Origin: Kosakonia sacchari SP1
GTDB taxonomy: Bacteria > Pseudomonadota > Gammaproteobacteria > Enterobacterales > Enterobacteriaceae
Assembly: GCF_000300455.3 (NCBI RefSeq)
Contig: NZ_CP007215.2
Location: 2,790,001 to 2,854,000, forward strand
DNA length: 64,000 nt
Reading direction: 5' to 3'
Part shown: piece by piece, positions 53,191 through 61,604 of the stretch
How the letters are laid out: the number at the start of each line of letters is the position of its first letter
Position numbering within the stretch: the first letter of the stretch is position 1
Notes under the pieces: generated by a model
The model's input: only the letters and a program-made list of their open reading frames with translations
Database searches by the model: none
What the model was told of the DNA's origin: nothing
Made by a program: the position numbers and the translations under genes

Positions 53191-53936
53191 AACAACTCCT
53201 GTAAAACAATACATACCGCTTATAGGTACAACAGTACCACACCACAGCAGCGGCGCACAGGAGTACGCACAAAATGCGGCTGAAGCGTAGATTAGCTCAA
53301 CGGATAATGTCTCTATGTGCATGGCGAAAGCAGGTTTTAAGTGAAATTAATTAAGCTAATACTCATCTTCATTATTAAGCGGGTAGATATCTTTATCACT
53401 GGCTCTGAGGAGGCAACCTCAGTGGCGATCGATGAAAATTCGGCCATGCCCGACATGAACCAGATCGCTAAAAATAGTGTGCTTCATGGCTTGTTTGCTG
53501 TTGCCGACTATTGGCACAGGTTTACCCGTTTTTTAAACAATCGAGCATAGGAACTGACCCGCGCTAAAATATATCGGCCTGAAGATGAGATATTTCTTCC
53601 ATGGGTATTGAATCCATATTCAAATTTGTTAACTCGCAAACATTATCGCGATCGAAAATAAAGATTCGCGCTGACTCATCTGTCAATGATGATCTGGATC
53701 ATGGAGTATCCAGACGCTTGGTGAGATTACTTATTTCCTGCGCAATAAAATCATAGGAAATGAATTACTTTCAGCATTAGCAAACGCTGACTAAAAAGAT
53801 AAGAGCGTTGTAACCATTTAAGCATTGAGTTAATTCGTTCCAGACTGAAATAGCAGCTACATGCGGACAGGTATTATTAACCCGAAATCGTTGATTCTGT
53901 TTGAGTGACTACACACTCTAAGGTTATGGGAAAGAA
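53191..53936. other. Long intergenic region leuE / HsdR-N gene
   Basis: About 750 AT-rich bases. A 69-codon frame with a GTG start (53341-53550) has no ribosome site or recognisable motif, and I do not call it. No repeats, hairpins or tRNA remnants were seen. The base composition suggests foreign or decayed DNA at this edge of the accessory block. Confidence 0.4.
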
Positions 53937-55097
53937 ATGGAAAACTTCAAACTAAGACTTAAAAACCATATCGAGCACGTCAAAAACGTTGGCGTTCACT
54001 GCACAACGGAAGAAACCACCAAACAAGCGCTGATCCTGCCTTTTTTAGATATTCTCGGCTTCAATGCTTACGACCCGCAAAAAGTCAGAGCGGAATATGG
54101 CGCCGACTTTCCCGGTGTTAAAGCGGGCGAACGTGTTGATTATGCGTTATTTTGCCAGGGTGTCCCTGTCATGTTCATCGAAGCAAAACCGTATAAAGAA
54201 AAAATCGATAATCACTGCCCACAGCTTTCCCGATACTTTAACTGCACGCCAGAAGTGACAATTTCCGCGATTACGAATGGCCAGGAGTGGCGTTTTTTTA
54301 CCGATCTGCAGGAAAAAAACATTATGGATCCCACGCCATTTTTGCGCATTCGCATGGACGATATTACCGACGCAGACGCCGAACAACTCTTCCGCTTTCG
54401 CCACGACAAATTCAAACCGGAAGCATTACGAACGCTTGCTGAAGAGAGCGTCTATATCTCTTCATTCTCTAAAGTTATCACTGCCAGCCTGAAAGAGGTG
54501 GATTCAGAATTTGTTCGGTATGTCGCCTCACGCGCCAATATTGGTCGACAGCTCAATCAGCGATTTATTGATGCGATCACCCCGCTGGTAAGAGAGGCGG
54601 TTCAGCGTTCCGTCAGCGCGATGGTGGTCTCCGGACTTACCGCCCATCAGCCTATCCGGGAAGAGCTGGCAAACCAGGGCATCGACGAAGCGGTATCAAT
54701 TGATGAAAAAGCGGATCATATCGATCCAGACAATCCCAACATTATTACGACGCATAATGAACGCGCGCTATATGAAAAAATTGTCTCGATTATCGGGCCG
54801 GAAAAAGATCTGCAGCCAAAAGATACCGAGTCGTATTACAGCGTGCTCTATCAGGGAAAAACCAACCGTTGGATTGTTCGTTATTTTGATAAGAAAAATC
54901 GCTCATCTATTCAGTTGCCTATTGAATTGACGACTATTGCTCTAAATGAAGTGGCACGCGCGGGGCTGGAACATGATGGCACACGAATCTATCTCGACCA
55001 TCCCGAAGATGTATTACGGATCTCAGGCTTGATACTGGATTCGTTCCAGCATGTGATAAACGATGAGAACTTTAAAAAGAAAAAAAGCGTCAATTAA
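53937..55097 (+). CDS. HsdR-N domain PD-(D/E)xK nuclease-like protein
   Basis: 386-residue protein whose N-terminal part resembles the nuclease domain of type I restriction subunits: ERVDYALFCQGVPVMFIEAK, with Asp68 and Glu82-x-Lys84 forming a PD-(D/E)xK centre. No helicase, methylase or specificity gene is adjacent. The C-terminal half (about 190-380) is not recognised; the segment ERALYEKIVSIIGPEKDLQPKDT and what follows recur in such stand-alone proteins. Possibly a defence or DNA-processing factor. AT-richer than core genes. Followed by a clear terminator. Confidence 0.75.
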   Translation: MENFKLRLKNHIEHVKNVGVHCTTEETTKQALILPFLDILGFNAYDPQKVRAEYGADFPGVKAGERVDYALFCQGVPVMFIEAKPYKEKIDNHCPQLSRYFNCTPEVTISAITNGQEWRFFTDLQEKNIMDPTPFLRIRMDDITDADAEQLFRFRHDKFKPEALRTLAEESVYISSFSKVITASLKEVDSEFVRYVASRANIGRQLNQRFIDAITPLVREAVQRSVSAMVVSGLTAHQPIREELANQGIDEAVSIDEKADHIDPDNPNIITTHNERALYEKIVSIIGPEKDLQPKDTESYYSVLYQGKTNRWIVRYFDKKNRSSIQLPIELTTIALNEVARAGLEHDGTRIYLDHPEDVLRISGLILDSFQHVINDENFKKKKSVN

Positions 55098-55108
55098 CCT
55101 CGCCTACC

Positions 55109-55132
55109 ATCCCGCCTCGTGCGGGATTTTTT
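55109..55132 (+). terminator. Terminator of the HsdR-N gene
   Basis: ATCCCGC-CTCGT-GCGGGAT followed by TTTTT, 12 bases after the stop. Confidence 0.9.
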
Positions 55133-55195
55133 GTGCAACGCCTTCCACTGCGGCCCAAATATCTTACCTTCGTTGAACGAAAAAGGATTCTTCAC

Positions 55196-55224
55196 TTGAA
55201 TACTGGCTTTTCATCCAGTATAAG
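55196..55224 (+). promoter_or_regulatory. Sigma70 promoter of the DinI/MsgA-family gene
   Basis: TTGAAT, a 17-base spacer, and TATAAG. The first LexA box fills the spacer, so repression by LexA would be direct. Confidence 0.75.
55201..55220. promoter_or_regulatory. LexA (SOS) box 1
   Basis: TACTGGCTTTTCATCCAGTA: both outer arms TACTG and CAGTA match the LexA consensus exactly, with CTG-N10-CAG spacing. Confidence 0.85.
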
Positions 55225-55244
55225 TGCTGTACGAAAAAACAGTG
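55225..55244. promoter_or_regulatory. LexA (SOS) box 2
   Basis: TGCTGTACGAAAAAACAGTG: CTGT-N8-ACAG, again with exact spacing, four bases after box 1. Tandem boxes are found at the most tightly repressed SOS genes. Confidence 0.8.
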
Positions 55245-55258
55245 AAAAGGGCTGCCTT

Positions 55259-55498
55259 GTGTTTGTTGAACTGGTTTATGACAAGCGTAATGTTGCGGGT
55301 TTACCCGGCGCTAAAGAGATTATCCTCGAAGAACTGACTAAACGTGTGCGTCGCATCTTTCCTGATGCTGATGTGCGCGTAAAACCGATGCAGGCCAATG
55401 GCCTCAACAGCGACGCCAGCAAAAGCGATCGTGAAAAGCTCAACCGTATGCTTGAGGAGATGTTTGAAGAGTCGGACATGTGGCTGGTGCAGGAGTAA
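55259..55498 (+). CDS. DinI-family protein, MsgA-like
   Basis: 79 residues from a GTG at 55259 (AAAGG before it): (M)FVELVYDKRNVAGLPGAKE at the start and MLEEMFEESDMWLVQE at the end, very like Salmonella MsgA and related to DinI, which modulates RecA filaments in the SOS response. Longer in-frame starts back to 55133 would pass through the promoter and LexA boxes and are rejected. Two LexA boxes and a good promoter sit directly upstream, so SOS induction is very likely. Confidence 0.9.
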   Translation: MFVELVYDKRNVAGLPGAKEIILEELTKRVRRIFPDADVRVKPMQANGLNSDASKSDREKLNRMLEEMFEESDMWLVQE

Positions 55499-55556
55499 TT
55501 TTCCCCCTTGCACTGGCAGTCGTGTGCCGCTTATCTGTGCTCACTTGTATTACCCA

Positions 55557-55976
55557 TTAGAGCTTGAATTCCAGCGTCGCGTTTTTGAAGGCCGCATAAG
55601 CAGCCGGGGAAGGCGGTTTCGGGAGTCTCGCTTGCCTGATAGCGGTAATACCCGCGCGGCAGAGTGCAGGATCGCCGCCTGTCTGCTGCGCATCTTCTAA
55701 TGCGCCATTCTCAGCAAGCCTGATTTGTAGCGTACAGGATTTTCCGGCGTAACGACCCGCCTCAAAAAGGTGGTTCTCAATTGCCGATTTGATCTGCCCT
55801 GCATAGTGGTTGATATCGCTTTCCGCCGCAGTTGCCTGTGTCCCTTTATACCCGGCAAACATATTATCAACTTCAGCGTTCGCCTCTGCGCGCTGCGTTG
55901 CAGAACCGGTCTGTGTACAACCCAGGAGTAATAATGACGTCACCAATAGCAACGCATGTTCGGCGTTAATTTTCAT
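55557..55976 (-). CDS. Lipoprotein with TolA C-terminal-like domain
   Basis: 139 residues from the ATG at 55976 (AAGGA upstream; a second ATG directly before it is closer than ideal). Signal with lipobox LLLLGC, then an acidic helical part and a C-terminal domain that resembles the TolA domain III family: HYAGQIKSAIENHLFEAGRY, CTLQIRLAENGALEDA, and ALCRAGITAIRQARLPKPPS. Similar proteins occur in prophages and near T6SS or colicin-related genes. Role unknown. Confidence 0.75.
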   Translation of the reverse strand: MKINAEHALLLVTSLLLLGCTQTGSATQRAEANAEVDNMFAGYKGTQATAAESDINHYAGQIKSAIENHLFEAGRYAGKSCTLQIRLAENGALEDAQQTGGDPALCRAGITAIRQARLPKPPSPAAYAAFKNATLEFKL

Positions 55977-56225
55977 CATCTTCCTTTTGTAAGGCTTGTC
56001 TTATAAACGAGGACAATCTAACAAATAGCGACTGGCAATTATATTCCGGCGGTCTGGATTTACCTTAAGTCAAAAAAGTATTTTACTCGTCTGTCATCGT
56101 GCTAAACGTAGCACTCACTGAGCAGCAGAAGATAATTTCAATCGTTGCCTTTTCTTCTGGCAAATTCCAATAGCAAAACGACCTTATTAAACATTCACAG
56201 AATTCATGACTTTCTTTTTTTGCGT

Positions 56226-56254
56226 ATAAAAAAGCCCCGCACATTGCGAGGCCT
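56226..56254 (-). terminator. Terminator of the CigR-like gene
   Basis: On the minus strand GCCTCGC-AATGT-GCGGGGC is followed by TTTTTTATA, about 22 bases after the stop. Confidence 0.85.
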
Positions 56255-56276
56255 TGAAGGTAAAACGCGAGCCGTG

Positions 56277-56771
56277 TTAATCAAAAACACCGTTGATGAT
56301 CGCGGTAACAATAGCGGTGCTCAGCGCGACCAGAACCAGATCGTTTCCGACAATGCGCCACTCATAACCGGGATAATAAGGCAACTGACCAAGCATGGAT
56401 GCCGGTACTGCTTTTTTCGCAATTCCCGGAGGCAAAGGTTTGCCACGGGCAAGATTTTTCGCAATCCCCGGCGGGAGAGACTGATAGCCGGTCAGGCCGT
56501 AGTTGACTGCAAGAGACCGGGCGCGCGAGACACTGATATCTGACTCAACATGGTCCGGCTTTCCATAGTTTTTACGGTTAACCTGCTCATCAGAGGAAGG
56601 GTTATTACCTTTATTAGCATGGTTACCGCTATTGCCATTACCGCCGTTTCCATTTCCATTTCCGTTTCCGTTTCCGTTTCCGTTTCCAGGATTTGCGAAC
56701 ACAGGCGCGGAAAATAGGGCCAACGAAATCACCGCCGCAAATGCAGCCTTAAGAGTGCGACGTTTAAACAT
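56277..56771 (-). CDS. CigR-like inner-membrane/secreted protein with GN repeats
   Basis: 164 residues. Signal peptide about 1-26 ending VFA, then a Gly-Asn repeat (29-50), a charged middle, the block LAVNYGLTGYQSLPPGIAKN with a second LPPGIAKK, and a C-terminal membrane span ending INGVFD. The block SMLGQLPYYPGYEW and the terminal segment match Salmonella CigR (SPI-3), described as an anti-virulence regulator and a type III effector candidate. The GN part is encoded by seven tandem hexamers (56647-56688). Single gene with its own terminator. Confidence 0.85.
   Translation of the reverse strand: MFKRRTLKAAFAAVISLALFSAPVFANPGNGNGNGNGNGNGNGGNGNSGNHANKGNNPSSDEQVNRKNYGKPDHVESDISVSRARSLAVNYGLTGYQSLPPGIAKNLARGKPLPPGIAKKAVPASMLGQLPYYPGYEWRIVGNDLVLVALSTAIVTAIINGVFD
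56647..56688. repeat. Hexanucleotide tandem repeat in the cigR-like gene
   Basis: Seven tandem units TTTCCG/TTTCCA. Each unit adds Gly-Asn to the protein, so changes of copy number keep the frame and only alter linker length. Confidence 0.85.
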
Positions 56772-56872
56772 GATCTTTATACCTCAAAAGTGAGCACACA
56801 TTATTAGAATAAATAATGTTTATTACCTCAACCATATAGCGGATGCTTATTTTTAATTAGGCTGATATATAA

Positions 56873-57087
56873 CCATAAAAAAACGGGAACCATCCGGCTC
56901 CCGTTCTTGTTTAAACCGCGAGGCGGATTACATGTTCGCGATAATCGCGTCGCCAAACTCTGAGCATTTCAGCAGCTTAGCGCCTTCCATCAGACGTTCG
57001 AAATCGTAGGTCACGGTTTTGGCGTTAATCGCGCCGCTCATGCCTTTGACGATCAGGTCAGCCGCTTCAACCCAGCCCATGTGGCGC
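56873..57087. repeat. Left copy of the 215-bp icd 3' repeat (att-type duplication)
   Basis: Near-identical to 60113-60328: I count five mismatches and one indel in about 215 bases. It includes the terminator of icd and its last codons. The pair marks an integration in the 3' end of icd, the site used by phage 21 and e14. Beyond 57087 the two copies diverge abruptly. Confidence 0.9.
56928..57087 (-). pseudogene. icd: icd 3' fragment (displaced original end of icd)
   Basis: Encodes the last 52 residues of isocitrate dehydrogenase, in frame and intact to the stop, but with no upstream part or start. It is the original chromosomal icd end, split off when an element inserted; the gene at 60169 received its replacement end from the element. 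It should not be translated. Confidence 0.9.
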
Positions 57088-57671
57088 TATGTTGGTTAAT
57101 AAGATCATTGTTATTGTATAGATAAAATTAACAAATAACCGATCTTTGCTTTTGATACATTGAATTTGTGCTGACTGATAACCCGTGATTGTTAAAAGTT
57201 GTTTTTGGGGTTTGATAGCCACTTTTTGGCACAACATAGCCTGTCGCTTATGCGTCGGGTTTGACCAACATGCGCTTATAAACCAGTGCATAAACCTGCG
57301 ATAACACGACTTATCGTAAGTAGCTGTTCGCTTCGTGGGAGTCCGTTTAACCCATTTTCATGGGCTCTGGCGCGAGGACTCAAATTCTTCCGAGCCGACC
57401 AAACGTCCCCATAACACTTACCAGGAAATAGCCGAACCAGGTACTGATGCTGTTTGCGTGTATGTGGATCCCCCGTATCCATACCCACTGGTCTTGGTAG
57501 GCGACTTTTGGCGTCATTACTGTAAATTTCGAATTTATATACTTCTTTATCCGACCGGGCAGGAGTTTGCCAGCGACCAGACTGCGGCCTCCGTCCCGCA
57601 GAGCAATTATTTCTCTTCTGGAGAACAATGCATACCCGTAAATGGAATGGCGTGAACCGGGAGCCGATATC
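57088..57671. other. Unassigned left part of the icd-inserted element
   Basis: About 580 bases with no supported gene. Three frames show open stretches, the longest 57335-57655 on the plus strand, but none has a ribosome site or a motif that I know. At 57627 a 15-codon frame, MHTRKWNGVNREPIS, with GGAG before it ends in ATGA with the lipase start, which may be a tiny leader or the tail of a lost gene. No integrase remnant was recognised. Confidence 0.45.
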
Positions 57672-59090
57672 ATGACAAATTACATGTCATTGACGTATAT
57701 TTTTGAGGATAAAGTCGCTCCGTGGCGGTTTTCATTCATTATCCACCCTCAACTTGCATTGCAAAGAATCAGAATGATGCCTCCCTCTTCGGTAAGCACG
57801 ATGCTAAGCCGTCAGGACACGCTTCGCTCACGTAGCGGCGCAAATCCCAATCAGTCTGGTCGGGATATACGTACTGCCGTTGCAGTCGATCTTGAATGTG
57901 GCACTATGGTGGCTATTGATGACAGTTTCCGTTTGTGGTCCCCGGTGACAGCCCTGTTCTTTATTGATAATGAAGGACGCCTTCAGCTTTTTTCGACGAG
58001 CCTGTCCGTTACTTATCCTGTCAGCTCTATCACCCGCCGATATGAAGAAATGGTCAGTACATTCGGAAAACGCCCCCCTCCAACAGATATTCCTCAAGGG
58101 CAATTTACGCGCACTAATTCACCCATGCGAGGTGAAGAACCCAGCTCGGGTGGCGGCCGTCGTAGCCGAATGGATGGGCCCACTCGCCCGCTCACAAAAG
58201 CCGAGCGTTGGCAGGAGAGAAAAAATCTCATCAGTAAAGGCCAGCGTAGCGTGTATCCCGATGCGCAGACCGCAGCTAACCGGCTGGCAGAAAATAATGT
58301 GGCGGTTGAAAAGGCTAAGCTTGCGCAGAATATTTATGGACGTGCGGGACAGCCCATAAATGCTCTCGAATCTATGCCGGATGTGCCTGAGGGGTGGGTT
58401 GATATAAGTAATGATGAGAATGCATTGTCCTCTCTTGGCTTAAAACGCGAGATGTTGTTTGACGAGTCGGTTGACCCCAATTTTTTTAGTCGCGTTTATG
58501 CCCCTGACACATATGTCTTTGGAGATGATATGAATCCAACAGTTGTTTTCAGAGGGACGCGACCAGATAAAATGGCCGACTGGGGCAATAACTTTGCTCA
58601 GGGAGCAGGCTTTAACTCATCATATTATGAAAAAGCAGTAAATATTGGTCGCATGATTGCAGAAAATGCTAGCAAAATTGACATAGCTGGTCATTCTCTT
58701 GGCGGTGGACTAGCTTCTGCAGCCGGGATGGCCAGCGGTCAGCAAACGTGGACATTCAATGCCGCAGGGCTCAATCACGATACGGTTGAAAAATATGGTG
58801 CCCAACTTATGGGTGATGGCTCTGCAATATCCGCCTACAGAGTTAATGGAGAGATGCTGACTAAAATTCAGGAAGTGAGCATTGAGGATCTGGCAGATGC
58901 GAATTTTGACACATCCCTTTTTGCACTAAAAGCAGGCGCTTCAAATATGTTACCTAATGCGATAGGTAAACCAACCGAGCTTGCTGGCGGTACTGGAAGC
59001 ATGCTGGACAAACACGGTATGGTACAGGTAATAGACTGCATTGAGGTACAAAAGGATGAGGATATTAGAATCATTAAAAGTAGGGTTTAG
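57672..59090 (+). CDS. Lipase-fold effector-like protein (T6SS phospholipase type)
   Basis: 472 residues from the ATG at 57672 (GGGAG eight bases upstream). A first part of about 150 residues is not recognised; a Pro/Gly/Arg-rich linker follows (about 145-185); the C-terminal half is an alpha/beta hydrolase of the lipase class 3 type with VVFRGTRPDKMADW and the nucleophile Ser342 in IAGHSLGGGLASAAG. No signal peptide. Such proteins beside a lipoprotein are typical of type VI secreted phospholipases; that role is inferred. AT-richer than the chromosome. The stop is one base before the next ATG. Confidence 0.72.
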   Translation: MTNYMSLTYIFEDKVAPWRFSFIIHPQLALQRIRMMPPSSVSTMLSRQDTLRSRSGANPNQSGRDIRTAVAVDLECGTMVAIDDSFRLWSPVTALFFIDNEGRLQLFSTSLSVTYPVSSITRRYEEMVSTFGKRPPPTDIPQGQFTRTNSPMRGEEPSSGGGRRSRMDGPTRPLTKAERWQERKNLISKGQRSVYPDAQTAANRLAENNVAVEKAKLAQNIYGRAGQPINALESMPDVPEGWVDISNDENALSSLGLKREMLFDESVDPNFFSRVYAPDTYVFGDDMNPTVVFRGTRPDKMADWGNNFAQGAGFNSSYYEKAVNIGRMIAENASKIDIAGHSLGGGLASAAGMASGQQTWTFNAAGLNHDTVEKYGAQLMGDGSAISAYRVNGEMLTKIQEVSIEDLADANFDTSLFALKAGASNMLPNAIGKPTELAGGTGSMLDKHGMVQVIDCIEVQKDEDIRIIKSRV

Positions 59091-59091
59091 C

Positions 59092-59829
59092 ATGAAAAAA
59101 CTCGCATCCGTGATGCTTTTTTCTTTTCTGTTTGTTTTTTTATCGGCGTGTAATGATATGAAAAAGGTAGAACCTGAAAAATATTTTTCTGGCCCGCAAC
59201 TGATTCTGGCTAAGGCTATCCAGGTTGCAGACAGTGAATCAGTTCTTCGACTGTCAAAAGTGACTGATCTGAACACCCCAGGAAATGAACAACTGACTCT
59301 GCTTTTTTTTGCGCTTAATGAGGCCATGTATAACGGCAACGCTCAAAAAAGGTTAGATATTGTCACCGAGCTTGTACGCGCTGGTGCAGATCCCCAGCAA
59401 GCTCAACCGAATATGCCAGGCACTCCTGCACAAATGATGGCGATGGGAGATAAAGATATCTGGCTTAAAGCGCTTATCGACGGCGGGCTTGATCCAAATT
59501 CTCGCGATAAATTATTAAATGTTCCTCTTATTTTCTCAGCATTAAATTCAAAAAATACAGGCACGCTTGCATTGTTAATAGAACGGGGTGCCGATGTAAA
59601 TATCCTAGATACCTTGGGTAATACTCCGCTTGTTGACGCTTTTTTTAAAGCCGATTTGGATAAAGTTGACTTTTTGCTGGAGCACGGAGCTAACCCTAAC
59701 CCAGTGAATAAGCAAGGGCGTTCTTTCAGCCAGATGGTTGATAGACATCTGCAGCAGATTAAGCAAGGTACTGAATACTACAATAAAATACTAGAATTAA
59801 GAGAGAAACTTAACAGCATGCCTCAATGA
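59092..59829 (+). CDS. Ankyrin-repeat lipoprotein, probable immunity partner
   Basis: 245 residues: lipoprotein signal with lipobox LSAC (Cys20), then ankyrin-type repeats about 85-210, of which AGADPQQA, DGGLDPNSRDK, ERGADVNILDTLGNTPL and EHGANPNPVNKQG are clear. The Cys is followed by Asn-Asp rather than Asp at +2, so it would go to the outer membrane and face the periplasm. It begins one base after the lipase stop, so the two are coupled. Ankyrin lipoproteins paired with lipase effectors are known immunity proteins in other T6SS systems; here that is inference. Confidence 0.75.
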   Translation: MKKLASVMLFSFLFVFLSACNDMKKVEPEKYFSGPQLILAKAIQVADSESVLRLSKVTDLNTPGNEQLTLLFFALNEAMYNGNAQKRLDIVTELVRAGADPQQAQPNMPGTPAQMMAMGDKDIWLKALIDGGLDPNSRDKLLNVPLIFSALNSKNTGTLALLIERGADVNILDTLGNTPLVDAFFKADLDKVDFLLEHGANPNPVNKQGRSFSQMVDRHLQQIKQGTEYYNKILELREKLNSMPQ

Positions 59830-60112
59830 TTTGCTGGCAAGTTCCAAATGTATGGTGTTGGGTCCTGCCGGGTGAGGGAAATGCCTACTGATCGTGCGAT
59901 TCCAACAGCACTTTTTATCTCACATCTGGTAACGCGCTGGTGAGAAATATAATCCGGATTTTAGGCATAAGAATTTTGTACGAAGAATTTATTGGGTCAT
60001 AAATCAAGAAAAATGACCGATAAATATAATGACGATCGCGGTAAAGACTGGACAATTGTCAGTACGAAAAGGGATTAATTTCTGTCCAGTTTTGGGGAAG
60101 ATTTTTTGCAGT

Positions 60113-60328
60113 CCATAAAAAAAACGGGAACCATCCGGCTCCCGTTCTTGTTTAACCCGCAAGGCGGATTACATGTTCGCGATAATCGCGTCGCCAAACT
60201 CTGAGCATTTCAGCAGTTTAGCGCCTTCCATCAGACGTTCGAAATCGTAGGTCACGGTTTTGGCGTTAATCGCGCCGCTCATGCCTTTGACGATCAGGTC
60301 AGCCGCTTCAACCCAACCCATGTGACGC
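60113..60328. repeat. Right copy of the 215-bp icd 3' repeat
   Basis: Partner of 56873-57087. This copy supplies the 3' end of the intact icd gene (residues about 364-416) together with the icd terminator, and so is element-derived if the phage 21/e14 mechanism applies. Confidence 0.9.
60116..60145 (-). terminator. Terminator of icd
   Basis: On the minus strand ACGGGA-N10-TCCCGT is followed by TTTTTTTT. The same structure is in the left repeat (about 56880-56905). Confidence 0.85.
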
Positions 60329-61419
60329 AGCATCATTTCCGCAGAAAGGATCACTGAACCCGGGTTCACTTTGTCCTGACCTGCGTACTTCGGCGCCGTG
60401 CCGTGAGTCGCTTCGAACAGCGCGCACTCGTCGCCAATGTTCGCACCAGGAGCGATACCGATACCGCCAACCTGCGCCGCCAGGGCGTCGGAGATGTAGT
60501 CACCGTTCAGGTTCATACAAGCGATAACGTCGTATTCTGCCGGGCGCAGCAGGATCTGTTGCAGGAACGCATCGGCAATCACATCTTTAATGATGATCTC
60601 TTTGCCGGTTTTCGGGTTCTTGATTTTCTGCCATGGGCCGCCATCGATCAGCTCGCCGCCGAACTCTTCGCGCGCCAGCTGGTAGCCCCAGTCTTTGAAC
60701 GCGCCTTCGGTGAACTTCATGATGTTGCCTTTGTGCACCAGCGTTACAGAATCACGGTCGTTAGTGATTGCGTATTCAATCGCGGCGCGCACCAGGCGCT
60801 TGGTGCCTTCTTCGGAGCACGGTTTGATGCCAATACCGCAATGTTCCGGGAAGCGAATTTTCTTCACGCCCATCTCTTCACGCAGGAATTTGATCACTTT
60901 CTCTGCATCGGCAGAGTCGGCTTTCCACTCGATACCCGCGTAAATATCTTCTGAGTTTTCACGGAAGATGACCATGTCGGTCAGTTCCGGGTGTTTTACC
61001 GGGCTCGGCGTGCCCTCGTAGTAACGTACCGGGCGCAGGCAGATGTACAGATCCAGTTCCTGGCGCAGCGCAACGTTCAGGGAACGAATGCCGCCGCCAA
61101 CTGGCGTGGTCAGGGGGCCTTTAATCGCAACGCGATAATCACGAATCAGATCAAGTGTTTCAGGCGGCAGCCAGACGTCCTGGCCGTAAACATGGGTAGA
61201 TTTCTCACCGGTATAAATTTCCATCCAGGAAATTTTACGCTCGCCCTTATAGGCTTTCTCCACGGCGGCATCCACCACTTTCAGCATCGCCGGGGTCACG
61301 TCCACGCCGATACCGTCACCTTCAATGAACGGGATAATCGGATTATTCGGAACGTTGAGCTTGCCATTTTGCAGGGTGATCTTTTTACCTTCCGCCGGAA
61401 CAACTACTTTGCTTTCCAT
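60169..61419 (-). CDS. icd: Isocitrate dehydrogenase (NADP)
   Basis: TCA-cycle enzyme converting isocitrate to 2-oxoglutarate with NADPH formation. 416 residues, the E. coli length. The Ser113 region that AceK phosphorylates is seen in [17 protein letters not shown]. Substrate and cofactor residues in [12 protein letters not shown] and the C-terminal [20 protein letters not shown] are intact. The last 50 or so codons lie in the right copy of the integration repeat. Start ATG at 61419 is preceded by GGAGAGG. Confidence 0.98.
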   Translation of the reverse strand: MESKVVVPAEGKKITLQNGKLNVPNNPIIPFIEGDGIGVDVTPAMLKVVDAAVEKAYKGERKISWMEIYTGEKSTHVYGQDVWLPPETLDLIRDYRVAIKGPLTTPVGGGIRSLNVALRQELDLYICLRPVRYYEGTPSPVKHPELTDMVIFRENSEDIYAGIEWKADSADAEKVIKFLREEMGVKKIRFPEHCGIGIKPCSEEGTKRLVRAAIEYAITNDRDSVTLVHKGNIMKFTEGAFKDWGYQLAREEFGGELIDGGPWQKIKNPKTGKEIIIKDVIADAFLQQILLRPAEYDVIACMNLNGDYISDALAAQVGGIGIAPGANIGDECALFEATHGTAPKYAGQDKVNPGSVILSAEMMLRHMGWVEAADLIVKGMSGAINAKTVTYDFERLMEGAKLLKCSEFGDAIIANM

Positions 61420-61604
61420 TCACCTCTCCTTCGAGCGCTTCTGGTTGTTTGCTCGCTGACTTCATGCCGGGGCGCTCAGACTGCGTCCGCTCACCTGTTA
61501 CGTGATTCACACAGAGCAAACCGTTTTTGTTAATGAATTGTAATGAGCCCGAACATACTAACCGATACTCAGGCTCCATGAAAGGCAATCGTGATTCAGC
61601 TATA

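Noticed and set aside
53341-53550. 69-codon GTG frame between leuE and the HsdR-N gene
   Set aside because: No ribosome site, unusual composition and no recognisable motif; may be decayed DNA.
56600-56700. CRISPR-like repeats
   Set aside because: The repeats are six-base units coding Gly-Asn, without spacers; no other array-like pattern was seen in the window.
57330-57405. tRNA-like 3' end (sequence ending in GACCA)
   Set aside because: I tried to fold a cloverleaf and found no acceptor stem or anticodon arm.
57335-57655. 106-codon plus frame and overlapping 97-codon minus frame in the icd element
   Set aside because: Neither has a convincing start or motif; kept only as an unassigned interval.
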